Assembly (NCBI GenBank): GCA_963771905.1
Contig: CAVYVI010000009.1
Location: 186,001 to 250,000 of the forward strand
Direction: 5' to 3'
Length of the DNA stretch: 64,000 nucleotides
DNA from: Palsa-147 sp963771905
GTDB taxonomy: Bacteria > Acidobacteriota > Terriglobia > Acidiferrales > UBA7541
In this document: piece after piece, positions 17,926 through 27,554 of the stretch
Layout of the letters: each line of letters begins with the position of its first letter
Numbering within the stretch: the first letter of the stretch is position 1
Made by a program: the position numbers and the translations under genes
Notes under the pieces: model-generated
Databases searched by the model: none
The model's input: the letters and a program-made list of their open reading frames with translations, nothing else
Told to the model about the DNA's origin: nothing

Positions 17926-20508
17926 ATGAGCGAAACTCACAGAGTTATGCAACATGATTCGCTCGCGGGATACTTTCTCGCCGATTCGCGGCTAGGCGCC
18001 GAAATCGCCGTGGCGTGGCGCCGCGGGTATCGAATGGAGCGCTGGTCGTGGGCGCGCTTATGTGCCACGGCTTCGCAATTCGCTCGAGAGCTTGAGACGC
18101 GCGACGTAGCGCAAGGTGACCGCGTTCTTCTATGGGGTCCGAACTCAGGCGAATGGCTCGCCGTATTTCTCGGATGCCTCTTGCGCGGTGCGGTCGTTGT
18201 TCCGATGGACGCGATTGCATCCCCAGACTTCGCGCGCCGCGTTATCGACGAAGCCTCCATCAAATTCGCCGTCGTTTCTCGCGATTCACCGCCGCCAGTG
18301 GGAGTCGCTACGGTCGTGATGGAGGAGCTGTCCGAAGCGATCGGCCGCCATCCCGATCATCCGTACGACCCTCCTGAACTGCACCGAACTGACGCGCTCG
18401 AAATTGTCTTCACCTCGGGTACCACCGCTGAACCGCGCGGCGTCGTTCTGACGCACGGCAACGTTCTCTCCAATCTCGAACCCATCGAAACGGAAATCGC
18501 CAAATACCGGCGATACGAGCGCTTCTTTCATCCCTTGAAATTCTTGAATCTCCTCCCACTCAGTCACGTGTTCGGACAGATGCTGGGAATCTTCATTCCT
18601 CAAATCCTCGGCGCGACGACCGTCTTCCTCGATTCGTTGCGTCCCGGTGAAGTCGCGGCCACGATTCGCCGTGAACGCGTCTCTGTCCTGGTGACCGTTC
18701 CGCGGCTCATCGAATCCTTGCGCGACAAGCTCGAACGCGATCTCGAAGCGGAAGGCGGGATGGCGGAATTTCGCCGTGATTTCGACGCCGCAGAAGCCGA
18801 GCGATTCCTCAAACACTGGTGGCGCTTCCGCAAAATTCATTCCCGCTTTGGGTGGAAGTTCTGGGCGCTCATCTCCGGCGGCGCGACTCTCCCTCCAGAG
18901 GCGGAGAAGTTCTGGAAACGCCTCGGGTACGCCGTGATTCAAGGCTACGGCCTCACTGAGACAACTTCGCTCGTGAGCGTGAATCATCCGTTCCATCTCG
19001 GACAGGGCTCGATCGGCAAGGCGATGCCGGGCCTGGAAGTAAAGCTCGACGCCGGCGGCGAAATTCTCGTCCGCGGAGAAAACGTCGCCGCGGGTTACTG
19101 GAAGAGCGGCCGGCTGGAACCAGCGCGCGGCGAGGATGGATGGTTTCGCACCGGCGATCTCGGCGAGCGCGATGCCGCAGGCAATCTTTATTTCCGCGGT
19201 CGTCAGAAGAACGTCATTGTCACGCCCGAAGGAATGAACATCTATCCCGGCGACCTCGAAGCCGGGCTGCGCAAGGATCACCGCGTCCGCGATTGCGTCG
19301 TCACCGGCCTGGACATGAAGGGAGATGGGAACGCCGAGCCTTGCGCGATTCTCCTGTTGCGTGAGCCCGCCGCAAACGCGGACATCGAAGCCGAATCCAT
19401 TGTGCGCGCCGCGAATGAATCACTCGCGTCATACCAGCAGATTCGCAGATGGTTCGTGTGGCGCGATCAGGATTTTCCAAGAACACCGACACAGAAGCCG
19501 GCCTTGTCGCAAATCCAGAAGGTCGTCGCCGCCGAGTTCTGCCAGCGAAGCATCGCACCGCCTTCGAGCGCCTTGGCTGAACTCATCGCGCAAATCACAC
19601 ACCGCTCGCCGCAGAGCCCTTCCGCGGATGCGAATCTCTCGGCGGATTTGAATCTCAGTTCGGTCGATCGTGTCGAATTGATGAGCGCACTCGAAGATCG
19701 CTATCAGGTGGATCTAAACGAAGCGCGCTTTGCGGAAGCCAAGACCATAACTGACCTCGAGCGACTTTTCAGCCAACCGGCATCTCGCCCGCCAGAATTC
19801 GTGTATCCGCGATGGGCGCAGCGCTGGCCGATCCGGTGGCTGCGCGTTTTCGCGTATTACGCGCTCGTTTGGCCCGCAACCATGATTCTCAACGCGCCGC
19901 ACGTCATCGGGCGTGAAAATCTGGCGGGTATTTCTGGCCCGATGCTCATCGTATGCAATCACGTGACGTATCTCGATGTCGGCTTCGTTCTCGCGGCACT
20001 ACCGACTCGCTTCCGTGGCCACCTCGCGACATCGATGGATGGCGAGCGGCTCGCCGCCATGCGCCGTCCGCCAGCGGGCGCAGGCTTTTTCCGCGATGCC
20101 CTCGAGCGACTGAAATATTTCCTCGTCGTTGCGCTATTCAATGTTTTTCCGCTGCCGCGTCGCTCGGGTTATCGTGAAAGCTTCGCTTTCGCCGGCGAGT
20201 TGATCGAACGCGGCGAAAGCGTCCTGATCTTTCCGGAAGGTGAATTGACGAGCGATGGCCGGATCGCGCCATTTCGCCCTGGAATCGGCCTTCTGGCTGC
20301 CCGGCTCGGTGTTCCGGTCGTGCCGATGCGAATCGATGGTCTCTTCGCCCTACGCGAAGCGAAGAAGCGCATCGCAAAACCCGGTACTGTTCGTGTCGCG
20401 ATTGGCGATCCCGTGAAATTTCCGCCAGCCGCGACGCCCGAAGAAATCACCGCCGACCTGCAACGCCGCGTCGCGGCGCAATTGTCCGGCGCCACCGGTC
20501 GCGAATAA
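17926..20508 (+). CDS. AMP-dependent acyl ligase - acyl carrier - 1-acylglycerol-phosphate acyltransferase fusion
   Basis: 860 aa in one frame. Residues ~1-530: ANL-superfamily ligase with IVFTSGTTAEPRGVVLTHG (ATP loop), GYGLTETTSLVSV and GWFRTGDLGERD. Residues ~545-615: phosphopantetheine carrier, LNLSSVDRVEL with the prosthetic Ser at about 579. Residues ~640-860: PlsC-type acyltransferase with NHVTYLD (His679, Asp684) and FPEGEL near 770. The expected path is fatty acid activation as acyl-AMP, loading on the built-in carrier, and transfer to a lysophospholipid. E. coli Aas has acyltransferase first and ligase second with no internal carrier, so order and content differ. ATG at 17926; 17947 is an alternative. 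Confidence 0.88.
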   Translation: MSETHRVMQHDSLAGYFLADSRLGAEIAVAWRRGYRMERWSWARLCATASQFARELETRDVAQGDRVLLWGPNSGEWLAVFLGCLLRGAVVVPMDAIASPDFARRVIDEASIKFAVVSRDSPPPVGVATVVMEELSEAIGRHPDHPYDPPELHRTDALEIVFTSGTTAEPRGVVLTHGNVLSNLEPIETEIAKYRRYERFFHPLKFLNLLPLSHVFGQMLGIFIPQILGATTVFLDSLRPGEVAATIRRERVSVLVTVPRLIESLRDKLERDLEAEGGMAEFRRDFDAAEAERFLKHWWRFRKIHSRFGWKFWALISGGATLPPEAEKFWKRLGYAVIQGYGLTETTSLVSVNHPFHLGQGSIGKAMPGLEVKLDAGGEILVRGENVAAGYWKSGRLEPARGEDGWFRTGDLGERDAAGNLYFRGRQKNVIVTPEGMNIYPGDLEAGLRKDHRVRDCVVTGLDMKGDGNAEPCAILLLREPAANADIEAESIVRAANESLASYQQIRRWFVWRDQDFPRTPTQKPALSQIQKVVAAEFCQRSIAPPSSALAELIAQITHRSPQSPSADANLSADLNLSSVDRVELMSALEDRYQVDLNEARFAEAKTITDLERLFSQPASRPPEFVYPRWAQRWPIRWLRVFAYYALVWPATMILNAPHVIGRENLAGISGPMLIVCNHVTYLDVGFVLAALPTRFRGHLATSMDGERLAAMRRPPAGAGFFRDALERLKYFLVVALFNVFPLPRRSGYRESFAFAGELIERGESVLIFPEGELTSDGRIAPFRPGIGLLAARLGVPVVPMRIDGLFALREAKKRIAKPGTVRVAIGDPVKFPPAATPEEITADLQRRVAAQLSGATGRE

Positions 20509-20620
20509 GTCTGCCTACACGAAGCGAAGCCAACGATTTTGTTGCAATGAACGGACCGCCGAAAATCGCCGAGTGCGAATTTGGTTCCTCTGCGAAAAAT
20601 TCAGCCGAGTAGCGGTAACG

Positions 20621-21934
20621 CTAAAGAGGCAAACGCAGCCGTGCTTCGACGCCGTGACCGCCGGTAACGTTCTCGAGCGTCAGCGAGCCGTGATGCGCTT
20701 CCGCAATCTGACGGCTGAGCACTAGCCCGATTCCCGAACCGCCGGGTTTCGTCGTGAAAAACGGCACAAAAAGGTTCGTTTGATTCGGAATTCCGGGTCC
20801 TTCATCTTCGACCCAGACTTCCAGATAGCTATCCACCGATTTCCATCCGACGCGCACGCCGCCGCCCGTTTCAAGCGACGCGTCGACGGCGTTGTGAACG
20901 AGATTAATGAGCAACTGCTCCAGTTGATCCGGGTCCGCCGCGATTCTAATCTCCGGACCTGCCGACAGCCGGATCTTCATCCGTGGCTCAAGGCCGACGA
21001 CGCGGCGAATCCACGGTCCGACTTCCATCGGCTGCAGAACGGGCGGAGGCAGCTTGGCGAGGCGCGCATAGGCGTTCATGAATCGCGCCAGACTGTCGGA
21101 CCGCGTCGCAATGATGGTCAGTCCGCGCTGCATGTCTTCTTCCCAGTCCGAAGCGCGCCTGGTTCGTTTCAGGAGTGTCGCAAGATTTTCGGCCACGGAC
21201 TTGATCGGCGCGAGTGAATTGTTCAGCTCGTGGCCCAACACGCGTATCAGGCGCTGCCAGGCCTGGCGCTCTTCCTCGCGCAGCGCCCGGCTTACGTCTG
21301 AGATAACAAGCAACTGGTGCGCCAGCCCTCCCTCGCGAAAAGTTCCACGGCGAATTTCCCAACGCCCCGATTTTCCCGGAAACACAATGGACATAATCTG
21401 CGAGCTGTCGATGGCTAGGCAGCCCGCCAGTCCCAACTCCGTTGCGGTGCGGCCCAGCAATCGCGGCGCGGGTTGGTCCAGAAGGCGCTCGCCTGCGCGA
21501 TTCACGAGTCGCAACGAACCCGGACCGTCGAAGGCAAATACGGCGACGTCAATTTCCTCCATCACCTTGCGCAGCAGTGTCGTGGCTTCGAGCGCGCCGA
21601 GACGCTGCCGGCGTAGCGTTTCCCCAAGTGCGTTCACTTCACGAAGGACTTCTCCAAGGACGTCGTCGCGATTGGCGCCGCGCGCGCGAATCGAAAAGTC
21701 GCCTTCGCGCAGAGCCGCGAGCAGGTTCGAAAGTGTGCGCATCGGAAACACGACGCGCTGCTCGGCGCTAAACGCGAAGCTCAGCCACGCTCCGACGATG
21801 AGCACCGTGAGCGTCCATTGCAGTTTTGGCGTGAAACTTCCAGCCCATAGAAGAACGAGCGCGGCGACGGTGCTTACGCCGCCCGCGGCGAGCGCCAGCA
21901 GGAGGATTCGCCGTTCGTACGGAAGCGGTTTCAA
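20621..21934 (-). CDS. NtrY-like sensor histidine kinase
   Basis: 437 aa. Two N-terminal membrane helices (10-30 and 35-55), a HAMP linker (FPMRTLSNLLAALREGDFSI), a PAS-like domain (VAVFAFDGPGSLRLVNRAGE), the phospho-acceptor block VLGHELNNSLAPIKS and a complete HATPase (LINLVHNAVDASLE, DEGPGIPN, GSGIGLVLSRQI). It lacks a large periplasmic sensor, so the signal may be in the membrane or cytoplasm. The start is TTG at 21934; its TTGA overlaps the stop of the upstream sigma-54 activator gene, so the two are translationally coupled and almost certainly cognate partners. Confidence 0.92.
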   Translation of the reverse strand: MKPLPYERRILLLALAAGGVSTVAALVLLWAGSFTPKLQWTLTVLIVGAWLSFAFSAEQRVVFPMRTLSNLLAALREGDFSIRARGANRDDVLGEVLREVNALGETLRRQRLGALEATTLLRKVMEEIDVAVFAFDGPGSLRLVNRAGERLLDQPAPRLLGRTATELGLAGCLAIDSSQIMSIVFPGKSGRWEIRRGTFREGGLAHQLLVISDVSRALREEERQAWQRLIRVLGHELNNSLAPIKSVAENLATLLKRTRRASDWEEDMQRGLTIIATRSDSLARFMNAYARLAKLPPPVLQPMEVGPWIRRVVGLEPRMKIRLSAGPEIRIAADPDQLEQLLINLVHNAVDASLETGGGVRVGWKSVDSYLEVWVEDEGPGIPNQTNLFVPFFTTKPGGSGIGLVLSRQIAEAHHGSLTLENVTGGHGVEARLRLPL

Positions 21935-23301
21935 AGGTTGTATTTTTGGAGCCGGCGATACAGCGCGCTGCGGCTGAGTCCGAGCGCCTTGCTCGCATGG
22001 CTCACATTGCCACCATAGCGCGCGAGAGCCTTCTGAATCAGCACTTTTTCCACTTCTTCCAGTCCCATGTCGTCGAGCCGCAGCGAAGTGTCGCGCGATA
22101 CCCGGAGACCCAAATCACTCGCGCGCACTTGCTCGCCTTCAGCCATCAGCACCGCGCGCTCGATGGAGTGATCGAGTTCGCGCACGTTCCCCGGCCATGG
22201 ATGATCGAGCAGAAGTTGCAACGCGACAGGCTCGAAGCCCGCGATATTCTTGCGGTATCGCTGCGCGGATTGCCGGAGGAAGTGAAGGCCCAGCAGCGGA
22301 ATGTCTTCCTTGCGTTCGCGCAGCGGCGGCATGTGAATTTCAATCGTGTTCAACCGGAAGAGCAGGTCCTCGCGAAAGCGGCCGGCGTGCACCTCCGCGC
22401 CGATATCCGCGTTCGTAGCGGAGATGATCCGGACGTCCACGCGGCGCGTCGTCGAAGAGCCAACGCGTTCGAGTTCGCCCGTTTCGAGCGCGCGTAGGAG
22501 TTTCGCCTGCAGATTCATCGGCACATTGGCGATTTCATCGAGGAATAGCGTCCCGCCATCGGCCAGCTCGAACCGCCCCACGCGGTCGGTTTTCGCATCG
22601 GTAAAGGCGCCTTTGACGTGTCCGAAGAGCTCGCTCTCGAAAATTCCTTCGGGCAAACCACCCGCGTTGACGGTCACCAGAGGCCGCGTGGAACGCGGCG
22701 ACAGCGCATGTAGCGTTCGCGCGACAACGTCTTTGCCTGTTCCGTGCTCGCCCGTGATGAGGACGTTTGCATCGGACGGTCCCACGCGCGCGATCAGTTC
22801 CATCACGGGCCACATGGCCTGCGATTCCGCGATCATCGGCGGACGCCCGTCCGCCCGCAGTAGCCGGTTCTCCGCTTCCAGGCGCTGGCTGCGCCGGAGC
22901 GCCTGCGCCAGCTCAATCTGCGTTTTCAAGATCGCGAGGAGCCGTGCGTTTTCCCAGGGTTTCTGCACGAAATCCTTCGCGCCCCGGCGCATCGCCTCGA
23001 CGGCCAGCTCCAGACTCCCCCACGCGGTCATCACGATGATCGGCACCGCGCTGTCCTTCGCACGGATGTTCGAAAGCAGATCGAGCCCTTCCTGCCCGGA
23101 TGTCGTATCGCGCGCGTAATTCAAATCCATGAGGATGACGTCGAATTCACGCGTCTCCAGCGCGGCCACGACGGCTGCTGGCGACGCGACCATCTCCGTC
23201 TCGAAGCCCTCGCTTTTCAACAAGAGGCGTAGTGCCTCGCGCACGTCGGCCTGATCATCGGCCACCAGGATCCGCGTGCGATTGCTCGACGAGTGCAGCA
23301 T
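21931..23301 (-). CDS. Sigma-54-dependent response regulator (NtrC family)
   Basis: 456 aa from ATG 23301, chosen because AAGGAGAA lies 12 bases upstream (the frame is open to 23397). Receiver 10-130 with phospho-acceptor in ILMDLNYARDTTSG; the loop after Asp is longer than usual. AAA+ domain: Walker A GEHGTGKD, GHVKGAFTDAK (the sigma-54 contact loop GAFTGA is GAFTDA here), Walker B GGTLFLDEIAN, second-region RIISATNAD. C-terminal Fis-type HTH (VSHASKALGLSRSALYRRL). Activates sigma-54 promoters when phosphorylated by the downstream kinase. Three -24/-12 type sites lie within the neighbouring efflux genes (28476, 34793, 37211), the likely targets. Confidence 0.93.
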   Translation of the reverse strand: MLHSSSNRTRILVADDQADVREALRLLLKSEGFETEMVASPAAVVAALETREFDVILMDLNYARDTTSGQEGLDLLSNIRAKDSAVPIIVMTAWGSLELAVEAMRRGAKDFVQKPWENARLLAILKTQIELAQALRRSQRLEAENRLLRADGRPPMIAESQAMWPVMELIARVGPSDANVLITGEHGTGKDVVARTLHALSPRSTRPLVTVNAGGLPEGIFESELFGHVKGAFTDAKTDRVGRFELADGGTLFLDEIANVPMNLQAKLLRALETGELERVGSSTTRRVDVRIISATNADIGAEVHAGRFREDLLFRLNTIEIHMPPLRERKEDIPLLGLHFLRQSAQRYRKNIAGFEPVALQLLLDHPWPGNVRELDHSIERAVLMAEGEQVRASDLGLRVSRDTSLRLDDMGLEEVEKVLIQKALARYGGNVSHASKALGLSRSALYRRLQKYNL

Positions 23302-23460
23302 GGACTGAAACGGTTCTCCTTGAATCCTACCGCCGTCCGGATTCGATACTTTCTCCGCGGGATGAACGGACATGTTGGCCACGTGTACCTTTCCCATTGG
23401 TCATATCACTCATTACGGCCGCTGCGTCTTGAATGTTCCACAGCACGCGCGCACTGCGAT

Positions 23461-25923
23461 TCATTCGTACCGCAGTGCGATCATCGGATCTACTTTTGTC
23501 GCTCGCCGCGCCGGAACGTAGCAAGCCGTAAGCGCGACACCGATCACGAATACTGCCACACTCGCGAGCGTCACGGGATCGGACGCTCTAACGCCATACA
23601 GTTCGCTTGCAATCCATCGCGACGCACCGATACTCAAGATCCCACCGAGGAATGCGCCGAGAAGCGCGAGTCGCAACCCGTCGCTCAAAATCAACGCCAG
23701 CACGTCCCGCGGCAGCGCTCCCAGCGCCAAGCGGATGCCGATTTCATGCGTCCGCTGCGCAACCGCGTATGACATCAATCCATAAATTCCCACGGCCGCG
23801 AGAAACGTGGCGAGCACCGCGAACGCCGAGAGTAAGAACATGCTCAAACGTCGGCGTGCAAACGTAGCTCCGAGAAAATCGCGCATCGTTTTCACTTCGG
23901 CGACCGCTTGATCTTTGTCTATCGAAAGAATCGCCTTCCGGACGGATGGCACAAGCCCCTCAGGAGCGGGCGTTGTACGAATCACCAGGCACATTAGCCG
24001 CGAGGGAGCCTGGCGATACGGCATGTAAACAATCCCCGGCGTTTTTCCGCCGAGGCTCCATTCGCGGACGTCGCCCACAATGCCGACGACGGTCAGCCAC
24101 GAATCGCGCGTTGCAGGCCTCCACGGCTCCGGCTCGGGCGAAAGGTGCAGCCGGATTTGTTTGCCGACCGGATCTTCATCCGGCCAGTAGCGATGCGCCA
24201 GTGTTTCATTGACGATCGCGACAGGTGCCGACGCACCGGCGTCGCTCGCCGCAAATTCCCGTCCTTCGAGGAGCGGAATACGCATTGTGTGGAAATAATT
24301 CGGATCGGTCTGATTGTATTGCGCCGTGTATTGCTCGCCCGAACGCGGAGTCGGCCGGCCTTGAATATCGAAATCGAGAAAATCTCGCATGCCGCTCAGC
24401 GGAACAAGATTCACAGCGCCGGCCGAAGCCACCCCGGGCAGCGACGAAACGCGCTCGATCACTTGATCGTAAAATTGCACCACCGGCTGCCCGTCGGCAT
24501 AGCGCGATTCCGGCAGCCAGATTTGCATCGTTAGAACGTTTGCCGGATCGAACCCCAGGCTCTGCGTCAGTAATCGCACGAAGCTCCGGATCAACAATCC
24601 AGCGCCGATCAACAGCACGATCGACGCCGCCACCTCCGCGACGACAAGACCCGAGCGCAGCGCGCTTCCTCGCCGCCCGCCAATATTGCCCCGTCCGCCT
24701 TCCTTCAGTGTTTCGGCGAGCTCCGAAAACGAAAGCTGCAGCGCGGGAAACAGCCCGAAAATAATTCCGGTGAGCAGCGAGATCGCGAACGTAAAGCCCA
24801 CCACCTTGCCGTTTATGCCAATCCAATCCATGTGCGGGATCTCGAAGCGGCTTCCCGCCGGCGGAAGCGCCGCTCGCAGCAAGTGAACGCTGCCGTATGC
24901 CACCGTGACGCCGATTACACCGCCGAAGAGCGCCAGCATCACGCTCTCTGTGAGCAATTGCCGCACGATCCTCAGCCGCGGCGCTCCGAGCGACGTCCGA
25001 ATCGCCATTTCCTTTTCCCGCGTCGCCGACCGCGCCAGCAGCAGGTTCGCGACATTCGCGCACGCGATCAGCAGCACCGCGCCGACCGCCAGCAGAAGTA
25101 TCTTCAATTCGGGTTTGTACGAGCCCGAGAACTCGTCGTGCATATTCGCCACGCGCACGCCGTTTTCCTGATGAAGGTTCGGGAACGCCCGTTTCTGATT
25201 CTGTTGAATTGTTTCCATCTCGGCCTGCGCCTGCGCCAACGACACACCCGGCTTCAGCCGGCCAAAAACAATCAGCGACATGTCATCGCGGTCGAGATGC
25301 GGGATATCAAATGCCATGGGCGTCCACAGGTCGTAGGGCACTGACGTGCCGAAGATCGTGAACCCGCGCGGCAAAATGCCGACAACGGTATACGGCTTGT
25401 CGTCGATTTGAATGCTTCGCCCCACTAATGCTGGATCTCCACCGAACTGCCGCTGCCACAACCCGTATGTCATCAACGCGACCTGGTCATGTCCGGGAGT
25501 TTCCTCATCGGGCCGAAAATCCCGTCCCAGGATCGGTTTGACGCGCAACAAGCGGAATAATTCCGCCGAGGATTCCGAGACCCAAACCTGCTCCGGGCTT
25601 TCCTGGCCGCGCACCGAACGGAACGCTGCGGTCCACGCGGACATCAACTCAAAAGAGCGATTCTGCTCGCGCCACTCGAGAAATTCCGGCGGCGAAGTAG
25701 TCCCGCGCTGAATATCGCGATTCGCATCTGTCTGCCAGATTACCGTCAGCCGATCGGATTCCGGAAACGGCAGCGGCCGCAGCAGCACAGCGTCGACGAC
25801 GCTGAAGATCGCCGAATTCGCTCCGATTCCGAGCGCGAGCGTCAACACGGCCACGGCCGTGAACCCGGGGCTTTTCCCGAGCGTGCGTGCGCCGAATCGC
25901 ATGTCCTGCCACAACGTTCCCAT
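23461..25923 (-). CDS. ADOP-type (MacB/FtsX-like) ABC permease
   Basis: 820 aa. Starts MGTLWQDMRFGARTLGKSP, the standard ADOP N-terminus, with GGAGG just upstream. Layout: first helix (LTLALGIGANSAIFS), large periplasmic MacB domain, three-helix FtsX unit (LLAVGAVLLIACANVANLLL), second periplasmic domain and second FtsX unit, ending KVDPMIALRYE. Duplicated permease units in one chain without an own ATPase are typical of the acidobacterial orphan permease family; ATPase partners would be supplied by the ABC proteins of this region. Substrate unknown: MacB-type proteins export peptides, lipoproteins or antibiotics. Confidence 0.93.
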   Translation of the reverse strand: MGTLWQDMRFGARTLGKSPGFTAVAVLTLALGIGANSAIFSVVDAVLLRPLPFPESDRLTVIWQTDANRDIQRGTTSPPEFLEWREQNRSFELMSAWTAAFRSVRGQESPEQVWVSESSAELFRLLRVKPILGRDFRPDEETPGHDQVALMTYGLWQRQFGGDPALVGRSIQIDDKPYTVVGILPRGFTIFGTSVPYDLWTPMAFDIPHLDRDDMSLIVFGRLKPGVSLAQAQAEMETIQQNQKRAFPNLHQENGVRVANMHDEFSGSYKPELKILLLAVGAVLLIACANVANLLLARSATREKEMAIRTSLGAPRLRIVRQLLTESVMLALFGGVIGVTVAYGSVHLLRAALPPAGSRFEIPHMDWIGINGKVVGFTFAISLLTGIIFGLFPALQLSFSELAETLKEGGRGNIGGRRGSALRSGLVVAEVAASIVLLIGAGLLIRSFVRLLTQSLGFDPANVLTMQIWLPESRYADGQPVVQFYDQVIERVSSLPGVASAGAVNLVPLSGMRDFLDFDIQGRPTPRSGEQYTAQYNQTDPNYFHTMRIPLLEGREFAASDAGASAPVAIVNETLAHRYWPDEDPVGKQIRLHLSPEPEPWRPATRDSWLTVVGIVGDVREWSLGGKTPGIVYMPYRQAPSRLMCLVIRTTPAPEGLVPSVRKAILSIDKDQAVAEVKTMRDFLGATFARRRLSMFLLSAFAVLATFLAAVGIYGLMSYAVAQRTHEIGIRLALGALPRDVLALILSDGLRLALLGAFLGGILSIGASRWIASELYGVRASDPVTLASVAVFVIGVALTACYVPARRATKVDPMIALRYE

Positions 25924-26062
25924 CCCGTGAGCCTCCGAGTCGGGAGAAGAACTTCGATTCTAATATTACTTCTCGATAACGGAGGGTCTTTTTCATTAAC
26001 GTTTGGAACGCACCCCGCGTCCTTCGTCACACAGACCCTGTTTCTAGGCGGGTCGCATCTCG

Positions 26063-26803
26063 CTACGTCCTTCTCTTCTGCGCGCTCTTGACGGCAGCAA
26101 CGCTCGCGCCACCACTTCTTCTCCCTGGATCCTTCAAGCCGGTCGCGAGCTTGTTCTGCACTTCGCGCAACACACGCGGCGCAAGCAGCGTCTGTCGCTC
26201 CGCGAGAAAACTTTTCGCTGCCCGCGAGTCTGCTTTCGCTAGCTCGCGCAGCGCCCAGGACATCGCCTTCACCACCATCGGGTCGCGATCTTTTTCAAGG
26301 ATTCGGCAGACTTGCAGCGTGCGATGCGTATCGCCGCTGCCGCCTTGCGCTTTACTGTTCAGCGGTACCGTGCTCACCAGCGCAATCCGCCGCCACCAAC
26401 GATCGGCCGAGCGTGCCCAATCGTGCACCAGGCTGTTCGGCACGCGCCGCTCTCGCCAGAGAGGGCCCGCGAGATAAATCGCGAAACAATCCGCGGCGCC
26501 CCAGCTCGCGATGCCGCGTCCCAGTTGTTCAAGTTCCCACGCATTCAGTTTGTAGAGTGCGCCACTGTGATGATGCAGAAGTTCGTAGGCGATGAAGCGG
26601 AATTCAAATCCGGGAAGCTCGAGCAGCAGCATCGCCAGCTCTTTCACCACGTGTGGCGCGGCGTTCTCGAGCCGCTTGGAAAACTCGCGCCGGATCCGGC
26701 GAAGATTCTCGGTACTGCGATCGTCCAGGCTCCGGAGTTCCTCGTCAATTTCCTGCGCCAGTCCCGCCACGCCAACGAGATTTGGCTCTGTCGAAGAAGT
26801 CAT
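26063..26803 (-). CDS. DNA alkylation repair (AlkD-like, HEAT-repeat) protein
   Basis: 246 aa from ATG 26803; a GAGAGCG precedes it, and the open frame upstream to 27106 lacks family similarity. Helical HEAT-like repeat protein with FRFIAYELLHHHSGAL, FAIYLAGPLWRERRVPNS and DRWWRRIALVSTVPLN, blocks recognisable in AlkD-like DNA glycosylases. AlkD removes bulky or positively charged alkylated bases without base flipping. C-terminus is basic (RRSGGASVAAVKSAQKRR). It sits inside the efflux region; whether it serves it is unknown. Confidence 0.72.
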   Translation of the reverse strand: MTSSTEPNLVGVAGLAQEIDEELRSLDDRSTENLRRIRREFSKRLENAAPHVVKELAMLLLELPGFEFRFIAYELLHHHSGALYKLNAWELEQLGRGIASWGAADCFAIYLAGPLWRERRVPNSLVHDWARSADRWWRRIALVSTVPLNSKAQGGSGDTHRTLQVCRILEKDRDPMVVKAMSWALRELAKADSRAAKSFLAERQTLLAPRVLREVQNKLATGLKDPGRRSGGASVAAVKSAQKRRT

Positions 26804-27057
26804 CGCGTCGCTCTCATTCACAATGCGGAGAATTGCCCTGTGGCCCTTCGAGAGTTCTTGACTCTTGTCGGACTTTTGGACGCCCGAGGACACAAGGAAT
26901 ACACTCTCTGATTGCTTAGACGCGTGCGCGACAGGTTGGATGCACGCTCGCTCCTGTGCTCCTGTTTTTCGGACATGTCCCAACATTGGGATCTCCTCGA
27001 TCAATCGTGCCGCAGCGCAAACATTAGATTGGCTCAAGTTGCATTCCATCGCCGCAC

Positions 27058-27498
27058 TTACGAATTCCACGGCACGCGAGACAGCTCGGCTCGCCGCGAA
27101 GTCCACGCTTCATCCGAAAAAATTCGCGGCGTCACTTCCACCAACCTTGGAAACACGTTGTACACCGTCAGCGGCGTCCAATTCCTGCCGTCGCGAGTCC
27201 GATAGCCTCGCCGATTCAGCTCTTCCGCCATCCGCGTCATCGGCGTGTCTTGAACGACGAGCTCCATCATCGCCATCAGAATCCGCATCTCCGCCGGATT
27301 CTCTTCCAAGTGATTGCAATCCGACGCGATGCGCATCCCGAACGGAACATCTTCGAGCCGCGCCGCTGGCTCTGCTTCACCGGGGATTTCGCGTTCCCAT
27401 TCAATCGCCCGCGGTTTCCAGCCCGCGTCTTGCATGTCCTGGATATGGCTTGTTTCGAGCGAACCCTTTAAGATTTCCCGGCGATGCTCATTTGCCAT
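27058..27498 (-). CDS. Conserved hypothetical protein with recombinase-like helix
   Basis: 146 aa; ATG at 27498 follows GGAGGAACAACC, an excellent ribosome site. The first part is polar and unrecognised (REILKGSLETSHIQDMQDAG). The second part, MAEELNRRGYRTRDGRNWTP then TVYNVFPRLVEVTP, has the look of the DNA-binding 'recombinase' domain of large serine recombinases (ELNRRGxxTxxGxxW), but no catalytic serine domain is present. It lies directly after the mini-ADOP. DNA binding is inference from the motif only. Confidence 0.6.
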   Translation of the reverse strand: MANEHRREILKGSLETSHIQDMQDAGWKPRAIEWEREIPGEAEPAARLEDVPFGMRIASDCNHLEENPAEMRILMAMMELVVQDTPMTRMAEELNRRGYRTRDGRNWTPLTVYNVFPRLVEVTPRIFSDEAWTSRRAELSRVPWNS

Positions 27499-27554
27499 GG
27501 TTGTTCCTCCGTATTCGCCCCGTACCGTCGAATTCAACGAATCTCGGTTCCTGC

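Noticed and set aside
18286..19281. A 331-codon minus-strand frame inside the ligase fusion
   Set aside because: Opposite to the well-supported AMP-ligase domain; no ribosome site or domain.
22600..22640. GAFTDA instead of GAFTGA as evidence of a dead sigma-54 activator
   Set aside because: GAFTDA occurs in otherwise normal members of this activator group as far as I recall, and Walker motifs are intact; not treated as inactivating.
26804..27106. N-terminal extension of the AlkD-like protein by 101 codons
   Set aside because: The added part is Cys/Ser-rich without family similarity and runs into the neighbouring gene's 3' end.
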